DNA of 64,000 bases from Haloplanus sp. HW8-1 (GTDB lineage: Archaea; Halobacteriota; Halobacteria; Halobacteriales; Haloferacaceae), in the NCBI RefSeq assembly GCF_023703795.1, contig NZ_CP098518.1, positions 3,348,001-3,412,000 on the forward strand. Reading direction: 5' to 3'. Below the pieces are notes generated by a model that worked only from the letters and a program-made list of their open reading frames with translations, was not told where the DNA came from and searched no databases. Position numbers and translations under genes: made by a program. Positions 35,438-44,611 of this stretch are shown here, one piece after another (the first letter of the stretch is position 1; the number at the start of each line of letters is the position of its first letter).

Positions 35438-36444
35438 AGCGCGTCCAGCACCTCGTCGGCGTCGAACCGCACCGGATCGGTCGCAGGCGCGTCGATTGCG
35501 GCCCCGTACTTCTCGACCGCTTCCCGGGCCTGGTCGTCGCCCTCGATGAATCGGGTATTGAGTGCACCCGCGACGATGTCGGTCTCGTGAAGTGGCGCGG
35601 TCAAGCGCTCGTAGAGGTCGACGTACTCGGTGGGGTGAGGGATGGGGAACGACTCGTACTTGCGGATGTTCTCGCGGCCGGCCTCGTGACACAGCACCAG
35701 CGAATCGGGCATCGACCCGTGGAGGATGGAAAGCGTCACCCCCGAGTACGCGGGGTGGGTGATTGATCCCTGTCCCTCGACGAAGAGGTAGTCGTGGTCG
35801 GCGCGCTCCTCGACCATCCGCTCGACGGCGCCGGCGGTGAAGTCGCTGATGGTGCGGTCGACGACGGTGCCGCTCCCCTCGACCATCACGCCCGTCTGGC
35901 CCGTCGGGACCGCGGCGGCGTCCCAGCCACGCTCCCGGGCCGCCTCGAGTAGCGACCACGTCGTCGTCATCTTGCCAGTTGAGCAGTCCGTTCCCACCGT
36001 GAGGACGATCTCGGCGTCAACCTCGCGGGCAGTCCCGTCGGCGACGCCCAGATTGGCTGGTGGCTTGCGGACGTCCCACAGCTCGACGCCGTGCTCGTCG
36101 GCCAGCCGGGAGAGCTGTTCGTCTTCGGAGAGAAAATAGTGGAGGCCCGCGACGACGTCGGCGCCCTGTTCGATGGCACCGTTGATGTCGGGACGCCAGC
36201 TCTCGTCGAGGCCGCCGCCGATGGGTGCAATGCCGATTATCAGCCGGTCGATATCGCCCGGGACGTCCTCGATGCCGGCGACGACCGGCGAATCCTGGAC
36301 ATCCGGGAGGTAGTCGTGAACCCTGTTTCCAGCGGTGTCACGGTCAAGCACCGCTGCGACATCCTGGTCCCCGTACCTGAGGACTCCGGCCGCCGTCTTA
36401 GCGTCGTCTGGGAACTTTTCATGTGCAAGGATCGCTACGCGCAT
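35434..36444 (-). CDS. dgcN: DUF1611 family protein (DgcN-like N-acetyltransferase)
   Basis: A 336-residue DUF1611 protein. The N-terminal Rossmann-like part has IGIAPIGGGLDESWRPDING. The P-loop GTDCSTGKMTT is at residues 151-161, followed by PTGQTGVMVEG and FVEGQGSITHPAYSGVTLSI. In the DgcN-DgcA scheme this protein N-acetylates D-glutamate before racemisation and deacetylation. Other family members are annotated only as NAD-dependent epimerase-like, so the activity is inferred. It is the first gene of the pair, with tandem 9-bp repeats in its promoter. The pair is more GC-rich than its neighbours, suggesting a separate origin within the island. Confidence 0.82.
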   Translation of the reverse strand: MRVAILAHEKFPDDAKTAAGVLRYGDQDVAAVLDRDTAGNRVHDYLPDVQDSPVVAGIEDVPGDIDRLIIGIAPIGGGLDESWRPDINGAIEQGADVVAGLHYFLSEDEQLSRLADEHGVELWDVRKPPANLGVADGTAREVDAEIVLTVGTDCSTGKMTTTWSLLEAARERGWDAAAVPTGQTGVMVEGSGTVVDRTISDFTAGAVERMVEERADHDYLFVEGQGSITHPAYSGVTLSILHGSMPDSLVLCHEAGRENIRKYESFPIPHPTEYVDLYERLTAPLHETDIVAGALNTRFIEGDDQAREAVEKYGAAIDAPATDPVRFDADEVLDAL

Positions 36445-36465
36445 ATCCGTTTTACTTCAGCAACT

Positions 36466-36486
36466 GTCTTAATTGTGGTCTTAATT
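36466..36486 (-). promoter_or_regulatory. Tandem GTCTTAATT repeats before dgcN
   Basis: GTCTTAATT at 36466-36474 and 36478-36486, direct and 12 bases apart, centred 32 bases before the ATG. They cover the TATA position, so a protein bound here would compete with the basal factors. Confidence 0.5.
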
Positions 36487-36721
36487 ACCGTCGTGGGCTG
36501 CATCGAAGATTAAATAGCATCTCAGTGTCTTCACCTCTCACTTTCGAGACCCGGTTGAGCTAGAGTGCATATTTTGTTGACACCGATTCTTTAGAGCCGT
36601 GGCCAAGATGAAATAATATCACGAGACACACATTCCACGCCTAGTTCCAGATAGCAATATAAGTTCGGCAATTTCGAAGACTGAAATAAGTAAATCGGCA
36701 AAAAGAGGCCGTTTGAAGGAC

Positions 36722-38345
36722 TTACTGTGCTTTATCGACCCCGTAGATCTCCACATCGAGATCAAGCAACTCAAGAACGTGTGACGGAATATCAACATTT
36801 TCTGGAAGCACACGCTCGCCGTCGACACGACTGACGAGCATGTTCTCGAACCGCTGGAGGACACGGCGTCCGGTGGACCGATAGGTACTCGGCCCATCGG
36901 ACAGTTCCATTGGTTCATCTCCGTCCATGAGAGCGAGTCGCGCACGCCGTTCGATCAACGAATACACCAACAAAGCCATGACCAGCACGTATCCTAGCGC
37001 TTCGATCCGCTATTCATTCTTCAGGTAGACGGCTCCAACACGCTTTGGATCTTTCACCACCGGAAAGCACTGTTCGACGGTGATCTGCTGTTTGTACTCT
37101 TCAAGCACACGCTCATCCGGCCACTCTTGTTTATTTTCGAGGCTCGTAACCAGCACGTAGCAACTCTCTCGTTGTTTGTAAGTGGAGATCGCCGCCGCGT
37201 CCCGCTGGACGTCGGCGGCGATTTTGTACTCTGTCTCGTAGGGATCCCACTCCTTCGGCGGCCGACCAGGTTTGTCACGACTCTTTTTTTGCTCGGTCTC
37301 AACGACTTCTGCCTCAATCTCGAAACACTGCTCTTGATGATCCGTGAGCCACGTCTCACGCTCCTGTTTTGCGTCTCGCTCACACGCGAAGACGCGGTCT
37401 GAAAGTTCTTCAGCCGCGTCTTTGAGTTGTTCTTCGGTGGTATCTAACTCCTTGTCGATGCGCTTCTCGCTCCGTCCATCGATTGTGGACGGTTTCACGA
37501 CAACGCAGCGCATCTCTTGATCGGAGATCGTCTCGGTGAACGAACGGATTTCGTGAGAGACAGCGTCCTCCTGTTCTGCGACAGGGCCGATGTCACGCCA
37601 GTCGCCATTGTCCCACGCGCGGTCGATGAGTTCATCGACCGCCGCGTACATGCCGGGAAGGCGGGAGATGAGAGGCAGTTCCTGCTCGCTTGCTCGGGCG
37701 AGGTTCTCAGCAGTGACAGCCTTGCTGTCTGCGACATAGACGATCGATTCGTCAGTGGGCAGGCACTGACGAATCTCAGAGATAACTTCTTTGTTCCAGG
37801 TCGTGTCAGCACCGTTTCCGTCAAAAATGTCGTCGACAACAGGAACGCCACGATGTGTCACACCAAGGCCGATGTTGAACAGTTTGAGTTGGCGGTTTCC
37901 GTCGCGGCTGTATCCTTTCGCTATATTTAGATTTTCTTGCGTTCCGTCCTGTTCGTACTCACCATGGACCGACTTGGAAGTTGCGTCGGCGTGGACAACG
38001 CCGATGTCCACGCCTTCTGTCGTGATTGCTTTAGCAATCTCAGAGTTGAGAACTTGGCGTGGTCAAGCATCCGAAATTTTGTCCAGTGCCCACCCAAATC
38101 GCTGATCATAGAGGTCCTCCGGAGAGATATCGTCACCAAAGAGGTTCCCCGGATTTTTGTTTTCAAAAAAGTCGGAGAGCCGATACATCGGCTCTCCTTC
38201 GGTCAGGAAATTCATCACGAGACCAGCAGTCAGCAACCCCGGAGAGATATCTGCCTGCTCTTGATCCCACTCAACACTCTCATCAATTACTTCGATAATC
38301 CCACTCCTGACAGATCGCGTGAATAACCGGCAATGGACCGGGTGC
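36722..38345 (-). pseudogene. IS1634/IS4-type transposase with several lesions
   Basis: The longest open piece (37010-38011) reads VVHADATSKSVHGEYEQDGT, then VYVADSKAVTAENLARASEQ and QQITVEQCFPVVKDPKRVGA, the DDE core of the ISH-type IS1634 group. It stops at TAG 37010-37012, then continues in frame as RIEALGYVLVMALLVYSLIE to 36722. Upstream, a TGA after FGWALDKISDA and a shift near 38305 separate it from NFAPGPLPVIHAICQEWDYR. At least three lesions make it long dead. Confidence 0.8.
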
Positions 38346-38742
38346 GAAGTTCTCTAGCCTAGTCACCAATCAAAGGTTTGTGAACCAGGAGTTAGAAATT
38401 CACGGTTGCGTGGAAAAAAGCAGCTGGTGACGAACTCGGGTCTCGAAAGTGAGCTCGAACAGTAAGCGGCTCACATACCACTGGACCACTCGTGATTTTG
38501 TACATGACATCAGGGGCTTGGATGTACAGATTCGGAAATCGGGGTCTGTCGTCGGGCAACCGTACGGGTGAGTACAACCTGGTCTGGCCTGCCCTCGCTA
38601 GATACCTATCATAGTACTTACATTATTAACAGTTGTCGTGCAAGATGGAGCCCGCATATCTTGCACGGGGTAGATCGGAGTTAGCAGGATGGCAATCGTT
38701 CGATACAGGCCGTTCACAGTGTCAGTGGTTAGTTTGGGACGC
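38346..38742. other. No gene recognised
   Basis: A 397-base gap between the dead transposase and the formamidase-like gene. TCTTGCAC and GTGCAAGA near 38640-38665 form a short palindromic pair. I see no gene; it may hold the terminator of the formamidase-like gene. Confidence 0.45.
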
Positions 38743-41094
38743 CTACGGGTTCGATTCTGTGGGGAGAGACCCATCACTCATGAATTCTCTGAGAACGTTT
38801 TCCGTAATCTGTGACACGCTGTTGTCCGTTCCATCGACCAACAAGGATTCGATCCACGCCATAGACCCGACCGAGAAGACCCCTCCATCTTCGGGAGTCC
38901 GATAGTAGACGATATCGGCACGAACTTCAGGATCGGTTCGACCGTCACGGTAGGGAACGTTGCACTGTAACTCCTCTATGACACGGTGACAGTTCTTTGA
39001 ATGGCCAATCGAGGCGGCGAGCACGTACGCGTCTTCGGGTGAGCCCAGCGCGGTGTCGTATCGGTCGACTTCACCGCTAGCTGGACCGGTGGGCTCGCCC
39101 CCGCCATCCCTCTCGCTAGTGTCAATCGTATCACTGTCGATACCCTGGAATATGAACGAAACCTCGCGCCGATAACTATCTGGAAGGCGATAATAGGGCC
39201 GTCCATTGATCTCGTACTGGCCACTGAACCCAACACCGACTAACTTCTGTGGCGCCCATCCCCGTTTCGTCCACAGTCCGCCTTTTTTTCCCGTGAATTC
39301 GTGATAGCGTTCCCCCGGTTCCGGTATCCACGCCTGTTCCCCGACCTCCCCACGACGCACTTCGATGATGGGTTTTTTTGAATGATAGCCTGTGACCCAG
39401 TAGAATCCGTTCCCCCCGAGATACATGAATCGACCACCCTGTCTCTGGTACTGTTCTATAGATGTCATTATTCTGCCAGTCGGGTACTCGGGATGGTGAC
39501 CACTGACCACCACCCTGTACGGGTTCAATATTTCCTCTCCGTGTTTGTGGATGTCGTCGTCGGTAACCACGTCGTACTCGAAACGTTTCGTTTCGAGCCA
39601 CTCCAGCAGATACAAATCGACGTTGATACCCAGTTGAGAGACTGTCTTGCTGGGACCGGAATCGCTTTCGAACGACGGTGCGATGTTGATCAACGGTCGA
39701 CAGCGAGACGAAAACATTGATCCGCTACCGTCGACATGTGTGTCATAAACAGACAGGCCGTACTCCCGGTGGGAACTCAAAAATAGATCATCCTCGTTCA
39801 GTACGGGCACCATCCCCGAAAACGTCTCGCCTCCGAAGTCTTGGTTCGCGTCTACGGTTTGGAAGTGGTCATTCGCGTATGCAAGGTACGTGTTGGTAGG
39901 CAGGTACACTGCGATGGGTGCAGTTGCTTCTCCGAGACGGGATTTGACAAAAAACTGCACGAAATACTCGTCGTGTGGCGTCATCAGACGGGCGGCGTAG
40001 GCGCCGCTGTCGAAGTCCTCCGGGACCTGAAACGTGAAGTCACTCTCCCAATCAGCGTCGGTCATATCGTCTTCGTGAAACCGGATCGCGCCGTACTCTT
40101 CGGGTGCCGACGTAAAGTCGACAGACTCCCCTGTCCAGTTGTGGCCCGGTACTGCGCGTGCTGGCAGATTGACTGCATATCCGTCGAGACCGTGGGGTCC
40201 TGTGTCTACGACTGTTTCTACCGAAGTGAACCCGTCTTCAGTAACGTTGGCAGTAAAGTCCCAGACTGCTACCGTCGATTCCGTAGAGCGAGCGGGGACT
40301 TCGGGATTGGGGGTCGCTCCATCAAACGCGTCTATCGCCTCGTCCAGCACACGTGGGGATTCTATTTTCCCCGTGAAATGCCCGTCAACGCTGGGCGTGT
40401 CTACACCGCCCTCATGGACGTAGCCAGCCATGACGAGGGGCGTCTCAGAACAGGCAACTGTCCCAGTTGGAATGGATGTTTGCGTCCGATGATTCCGCTT
40501 TTGGTCGGGAGTTACTGACTCGTGTCCCGTAATCAATTGCTCGCACGACAGCGTCAACCGACCCCCGTCCGTATCGACGGACATCGACACGAAATACCAG
40601 TCGTCTTCGGACAGAGGGGCGTCAACGCGAGCGCGCTCAATACGCCCGTCTTCGAGCGACACCTGTGCGACCAAGCAACCCTCCCCGTTGACGAACAGAC
40701 CGTATCCTCTCTCCGTCGTGCTGTTCCACTTTGTCAACAGTCCGTCTTTTCCCGCCCCGAGGTGTGTTGGACAAACCAGTACCTGTAGGGTGAACGTTTC
40801 CTTGAACTGCAATGCGGGATCATGTGGAACGACGACGTGAGAGCCGGATTCGATAGTTCGAACGGTCCCTTCGTACATTCCACTCACGTGGGTCTCGGTG
40901 ACGAGTGTCTCGGAGCGAGGGTCGGCGACACTTTGGTTGGTGCGGGTGAGTTCCACGATATCGGCACGGAATCTGTCCGGCTCACAACTCACTCTGAAAG
41001 GAAGTGTTTCACCCGGGGCGACACTCCACTCGTCGCAGTACCCGACGACTTCCCGCTCGGAGAACGTTGACTCTAGTTCAGTGGCTTCTGTCAT
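38743..41094 (-). CDS. N,N-dimethylformamidase-like large subunit
   Basis: A 783-residue protein resembling the large (about 760-residue) subunit of bacterial dimethylformamidase. An N-terminal beta region includes a LamG-like segment (about residues 65-215, with FTLQVLVCPTHLGAGKDGLL and DDWYFVSMSVDTDGG). The C-terminal hydrolase part contains YLPTNTYLAYANDHFQTVD, LYLLEWLETKRFEYDVVTDD, VVVSGHHPEYPT and GGRFMYLGGNGFYWVTGYH. In the studied enzyme, tyrosines and a glutamate bind mononuclear iron; such residues are plentiful here, but I do not assign positions. It overlaps the small-subunit gene by 17 bases. It likely hydrolyses an N-substituted amide; the natural substrate is not known. Confidence 0.82.
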   Translation of the reverse strand: MTEATELESTFSEREVVGYCDEWSVAPGETLPFRVSCEPDRFRADIVELTRTNQSVADPRSETLVTETHVSGMYEGTVRTIESGSHVVVPHDPALQFKETFTLQVLVCPTHLGAGKDGLLTKWNSTTERGYGLFVNGEGCLVAQVSLEDGRIERARVDAPLSEDDWYFVSMSVDTDGGRLTLSCEQLITGHESVTPDQKRNHRTQTSIPTGTVACSETPLVMAGYVHEGGVDTPSVDGHFTGKIESPRVLDEAIDAFDGATPNPEVPARSTESTVAVWDFTANVTEDGFTSVETVVDTGPHGLDGYAVNLPARAVPGHNWTGESVDFTSAPEEYGAIRFHEDDMTDADWESDFTFQVPEDFDSGAYAARLMTPHDEYFVQFFVKSRLGEATAPIAVYLPTNTYLAYANDHFQTVDANQDFGGETFSGMVPVLNEDDLFLSSHREYGLSVYDTHVDGSGSMFSSRCRPLINIAPSFESDSGPSKTVSQLGINVDLYLLEWLETKRFEYDVVTDDDIHKHGEEILNPYRVVVSGHHPEYPTGRIMTSIEQYQRQGGRFMYLGGNGFYWVTGYHSKKPIIEVRRGEVGEQAWIPEPGERYHEFTGKKGGLWTKRGWAPQKLVGVGFSGQYEINGRPYYRLPDSYRREVSFIFQGIDSDTIDTSERDGGGEPTGPASGEVDRYDTALGSPEDAYVLAASIGHSKNCHRVIEELQCNVPYRDGRTDPEVRADIVYYRTPEDGGVFSVGSMAWIESLLVDGTDNSVSQITENVLREFMSDGSLPTESNP

Positions 41095-41479
41095 ACTCGT
41101 TTTCGTCCGCGAACGTGTCTTTTAGCTGCTCGATTCGCTTGAGGAACACCGCGTGTTCAGCCTCTTCCCAGGAACCGTACCGTTCTTCCTCGAGAAGTTC
41201 AGGTCGGTCACCGCGAACGCCGCTCAATCTGCCAAGTGTGAACTGCCCTGGAGGGGTTGCGACGATCACCAGTCGTCCCTCGACTGGTTGCCGCCGGAGG
41301 AACGTCAAGATGCGATGAAGTTCGGTAGAGTGGTCTCCGAACGGGTCCTCTCTGTGCTCTTTGATCAACTCCTCAGAGAGTTTTGGCAGGATATCTTCTC
41401 GGGCGATTCGCTCATAGGCTTCGTTTTTTATTTTACGTTCCGCCTGAGTACCTTCGTAACTGTAATTTGTTGTATCCAT
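41078..41479 (-). CDS. N,N-dimethylformamidase-like small subunit
   Basis: A 133-residue basic/acidic helical protein with LRRQPVEGRLVIVATPPGQF and TLGRLSGVRGDRPELLEEER. The size and position, directly before and overlapping the large subunit, match the 132-residue light subunit of bacterial dimethylformamidase. The overlap of 17 bases implies fixed stoichiometry. The promoter lies in the AT-rich 113-base gap after the permease gene, with TATA-like sequences on the minus strand. Confidence 0.8.
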   Translation of the reverse strand: MDTTNYSYEGTQAERKIKNEAYERIAREDILPKLSEELIKEHREDPFGDHSTELHRILTFLRRQPVEGRLVIVATPPGQFTLGRLSGVRGDRPELLEEERYGSWEEAEHAVFLKRIEQLKDTFADENEYDRSH

Positions 41480-41592
41480 TCTTAATTATATTTTGTGTTA
41501 TACGTGTATTTTTGTCACTGTCTGTTTTAGATTATTTTGTACGACTGATATACGTGAGTTATGGTATGCATTTCCGTTTTGGTTTAATATAA

Positions 41593-43311
41593 TTAATCTT
41601 GCTTTTTATCCCTTACTTCTAGTATAAATACAATAACAATGAATGGTATTATAGAATAAATGATCATAGCTGTGAACGCCGAAACGACTGGGTCGTACCC
41701 GAACGCAATCTGTCCTCGTATCCAGGTCGTGACCGTGTCTGTGGGCCCAGACAGGTAGGCGGATATGTAGTAGTTATTCCAAGACAGGATGAATGCAAAA
41801 AGAGCACCCGAGATGAGTCCATTAGAGACGAGGGGGAGGGTAATCTCCTTGTATTGCGTATAAAACCCGGCACCAAGGTCCTTTGCTGCTTCTTCGACGT
41901 GTGGGTCAATTGCGATGGCTTTCAGAACTACGACAAACATGACGATGGGTGACATCCAGGTCGTGTGACCGAGGATGGTAGCGAGAATACCTCGTTGTAT
42001 TCCCAACAAGTCGAACCAAAGTGCCATCGCAAGGCCGGTCAGCAGCAAGGGGAAAAATATGGGAAGCAGGGCACCAATTTTGAAGGCTTCCCGCCCTCTG
42101 AACTGGTAGCGAGCGTATCCGATTCCAGCGGCACCGCCGATGAGAGTGGACAGTATCGTTACCGGGATGGCGATCTTGAGAGAGGTACCAACGGCGTCGT
42201 AGACAGCCCCCGATGTCACGGCTGCCATGTACGATTCGAGAGTGAATTTGTAGGGGAATGTGAACGCAACCCCATCGTAAAATGACGCAGTGATGACACC
42301 AAGTATCGGCAGGTTCAGAAAGACCACAGTCAGGAGTACGTATCCATACCAGACTGCTGATTCAGCACGCGAAGTGTGCTGATCCGTGGTTTCAGTTGCA
42401 CCGCCAGAGCGGACGGCAATCTCTTCAAGACTCACGATGCGTAGAATCACCACACCCGCCACGAGTGAAACTAGGAGCAAGAGTATCGCTTTGGCGGATC
42501 CCATCGGCCAGTCCTGAACGAATCCGAACGAACGCTTGATGTCGGTCGCGACCGTTGCTATGGCGTTTCCTCCCAGCATGGACGCCTCTATTTCCGCGCC
42601 CGTGGAGAGGATGAATACGAACAGTGTCCCGATTATTACCCCCGGTTTGGACTGTGGAAGTATGATCCGGCGAAACGTGACCAATTTGCCCGCTCCCAGA
42701 TCACGCGCAGCCTCGATCACTGAGGGATTTATATTGGCAATTGATAAATATATTGGGAACAACATGAACGGCAGATATATGTAGGTTGTGCCCAGAATCG
42801 TAGCCCCCTCGGTGTACAGGAGTGATGGCATTGATCCCGAAAAGAGCGTGCTATAGAGGGTCGAAATTATACCGTCTTTGACGAGGAACACCGTCCATCC
42901 GTACACACGCATCACGACGCTGGTCAACAAAGGCATGATCAACAGCATCAGAATGGGTCGACGGAACCGAGTGATTTTCCGTCCGAGTGCATATGCTGCG
43001 GGATAACAGACGAGCAGAGAAATACCGGTAGTGATCACTCCAATCCGAAAGCTGTTGAAGAGAAACTCCTTGTACAGCTTGCCTTGGAATATCTCCACGT
43101 AGTTGCTTACCGTCCAATCTGCCAATGTGAATGTGTTACTTGGCTGTAGGGAGTACAGAGCCAAAATAGTCATCGAACCGACAAATACGGTCGAGATCAA
43201 AAGCACATATGATGATAGCAACAGATGATGAGTTTCCGTTTTGTCTCTGACTACGTCGTAGACCCTGCTTTTCTCGGATACTTTCCTGTATAGGGATTCG
43301 ATCGTGCTCAT
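41593..43311 (-). CDS. Fused PotB-PotC-like ABC permease
   Basis: A 572-residue protein with about 12 transmembrane helices in two homologous halves, joined near residues 300-320. Each half has its EAA loop for the ATPase: EAARDLGAGKLVTFRRIILP in the first and EEAAKDLGAGFYTQYKEITL in the second. In most bacteria the spermidine/putrescine permeases are two genes; here they are one polypeptide, as in some iron (FbpB-type) transporters. It begins 3 bases after the ATPase stop. With the binding protein at 22.9 kb it completes an importer. Confidence 0.9.
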   Translation of the reverse strand: MSTIESLYRKVSEKSRVYDVVRDKTETHHLLLSSYVLLISTVFVGSMTILALYSLQPSNTFTLADWTVSNYVEIFQGKLYKEFLFNSFRIGVITTGISLLVCYPAAYALGRKITRFRRPILMLLIMPLLTSVVMRVYGWTVFLVKDGIISTLYSTLFSGSMPSLLYTEGATILGTTYIYLPFMLFPIYLSIANINPSVIEAARDLGAGKLVTFRRIILPQSKPGVIIGTLFVFILSTGAEIEASMLGGNAIATVATDIKRSFGFVQDWPMGSAKAILLLLVSLVAGVVILRIVSLEEIAVRSGGATETTDQHTSRAESAVWYGYVLLTVVFLNLPILGVITASFYDGVAFTFPYKFTLESYMAAVTSGAVYDAVGTSLKIAIPVTILSTLIGGAAGIGYARYQFRGREAFKIGALLPIFFPLLLTGLAMALWFDLLGIQRGILATILGHTTWMSPIVMFVVVLKAIAIDPHVEEAAKDLGAGFYTQYKEITLPLVSNGLISGALFAFILSWNNYYISAYLSGPTDTVTTWIRGQIAFGYDPVVSAFTAMIIYSIIPFIVIVFILEVRDKKQD

Positions 43312-43314
43312 ATA

Positions 43315-44379
43315 TTACTCCGTTGTCAGGATAGCCGACTCAGGATCCCACTGAATATAACACTCATCTCCCTCGGACAAGCCCCGCTCGTGGACGCGAT
43401 CATATGGCATCTCTGAGACGTATCTGTTGGCCCCGTCCAGGGACGTCGTCTCCACGATTGCGTTATTTGATTTGAACATTATGCTATCTATTTCGACAGC
43501 GAGGGACGTCGCCTCTGTTGGGTCGGGTCGTACCTCACACTGGGTATGTCGTACAACCATATGGGTGAACTCGCTGGCAAGATCACTTCGAGCAGACAGT
43601 TTAATTTCGGTATCCAGGCTGTCGCTAATTACCTCGATGTGTCCGTTCGTTCTGCTTTTGACGCTGATGGGGAAGATGTTGGCATCGCCCATGAAGTCAG
43701 CAACAAAGCGCGTTTCTGGCTGATTGTAGATCTCGCTCGGAGTTCCTTGTTCGACTATAGTCCCCTGATTCAGAACGATAATACGATCGCTCAAAAGCAT
43801 CGCGGCCTCGAGGGAGTGAGTGACGTATACGAAGGTGCGTCCCAATTTGGTTTGGAGCCTGGTGAGTTCACGCTGGAGTTCCTTACGAAGGACATAATCG
43901 AGAGAGGCCAGAGGTTCGTCCAGGAGCAAGATGTCCGGTTCGTACGCGAGAGAGCGTGCAAGCGCCACTCGCTGTCGTTCCCCACCACTCAACTCAGCCG
44001 GGTTTTTATCGGCATACTCTTCTGGATCTAATTGGACTCTTCGTAGCCACTTGTCCACCTGCTGGGCATCCCGATCTTGGAGCCGAATGGGAAACAACAC
44101 GTTTTCCCGGACGGTCAGGTGAGGAAACAGCGCTAGAGATTGAAAGACCTGACTGGTTGGCCGTTGTTGTGGAGACGTGTCAGTGATATCTTCCGACCGC
44201 AGTTCTATCGTGCCGTCTGTTGGAGACAAATGACCAGAGAGAATCCGGAGAATCGTCGTTTTGCCCGACCCGCTAGGCCCGACTAGCGAAACGAACTCCC
44301 CTTGGTCTATGTCGAAAGAGACGTCACTAACCGCTTCTGTCTTTCCATACTGCTTGGTTAGGTTCCTTATTTGTAGCAT
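43315..44379 (-). CDS. PotA-like ABC transporter ATPase
   Basis: A 354-residue ABC ATPase of the polyamine/iron/sulfate import class. Walker A is GPSGSGKTT (residues 34-42), then QVFQSLALFPHLTVRENVLF (Q loop), signature AELSGGERQRVALARSLAYE, Walker B ILLLDEPLASLD and the switch His in VTHSLEAAMLLSD. A TOBE-like regulatory domain fills residues 235-354. The ATG at 44379 begins MLQIRNLTKQYG; an open extension to 44502 covers the promoter (TTTTATAC near 44416). It is the first gene of the operon with the fused permease. Confidence 0.92.
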   Translation of the reverse strand: MLQIRNLTKQYGKTEAVSDVSFDIDQGEFVSLVGPSGSGKTTILRILSGHLSPTDGTIELRSEDITDTSPQQRPTSQVFQSLALFPHLTVRENVLFPIRLQDRDAQQVDKWLRRVQLDPEEYADKNPAELSGGERQRVALARSLAYEPDILLLDEPLASLDYVLRKELQRELTRLQTKLGRTFVYVTHSLEAAMLLSDRIIVLNQGTIVEQGTPSEIYNQPETRFVADFMGDANIFPISVKSRTNGHIEVISDSLDTEIKLSARSDLASEFTHMVVRHTQCEVRPDPTEATSLAVEIDSIMFKSNNAIVETTSLDGANRYVSEMPYDRVHERGLSEGDECYIQWDPESAILTTE

Positions 44380-44611
44380 TACTTGTGTAGTGAAGTATTG
44401 AACGCAACGAGTGTATAAAATTTTCCCTCCATGGTTTATACATATGGATTGCACAGTCCGAGAGTGAGTCAGAAAAGCAATTCGGAGCTGCCGAGAGCGC
44501 ACCTGTTTGCTATCGGTCAGCGGTCAACGGATCGGTGCGAGTAGCCGGCGTCTGCCGCCCGATCAAAGACAGTGTACAAAAAACTGCTCGGCGTTGTTTA
44601 GACGCCAGCGT
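44380..44611. other. Gap between ATPase promoter and IS remnant
   Basis: This 232-base gap holds the importer promoter (TATA-like TTTTATAC on the minus strand near 44416) and, further right, GC-rich sequence that probably includes the end of the IS5 element. No gene is seen. Confidence 0.45.

Noticed and set aside
35438-35959. N-terminal extension of the dgcA-like gene
   Set aside because: The frame is open, but it overlaps the DUF1611 gene in another frame and its product is Arg/Gly-rich. The GTGA overlap gives a better start.
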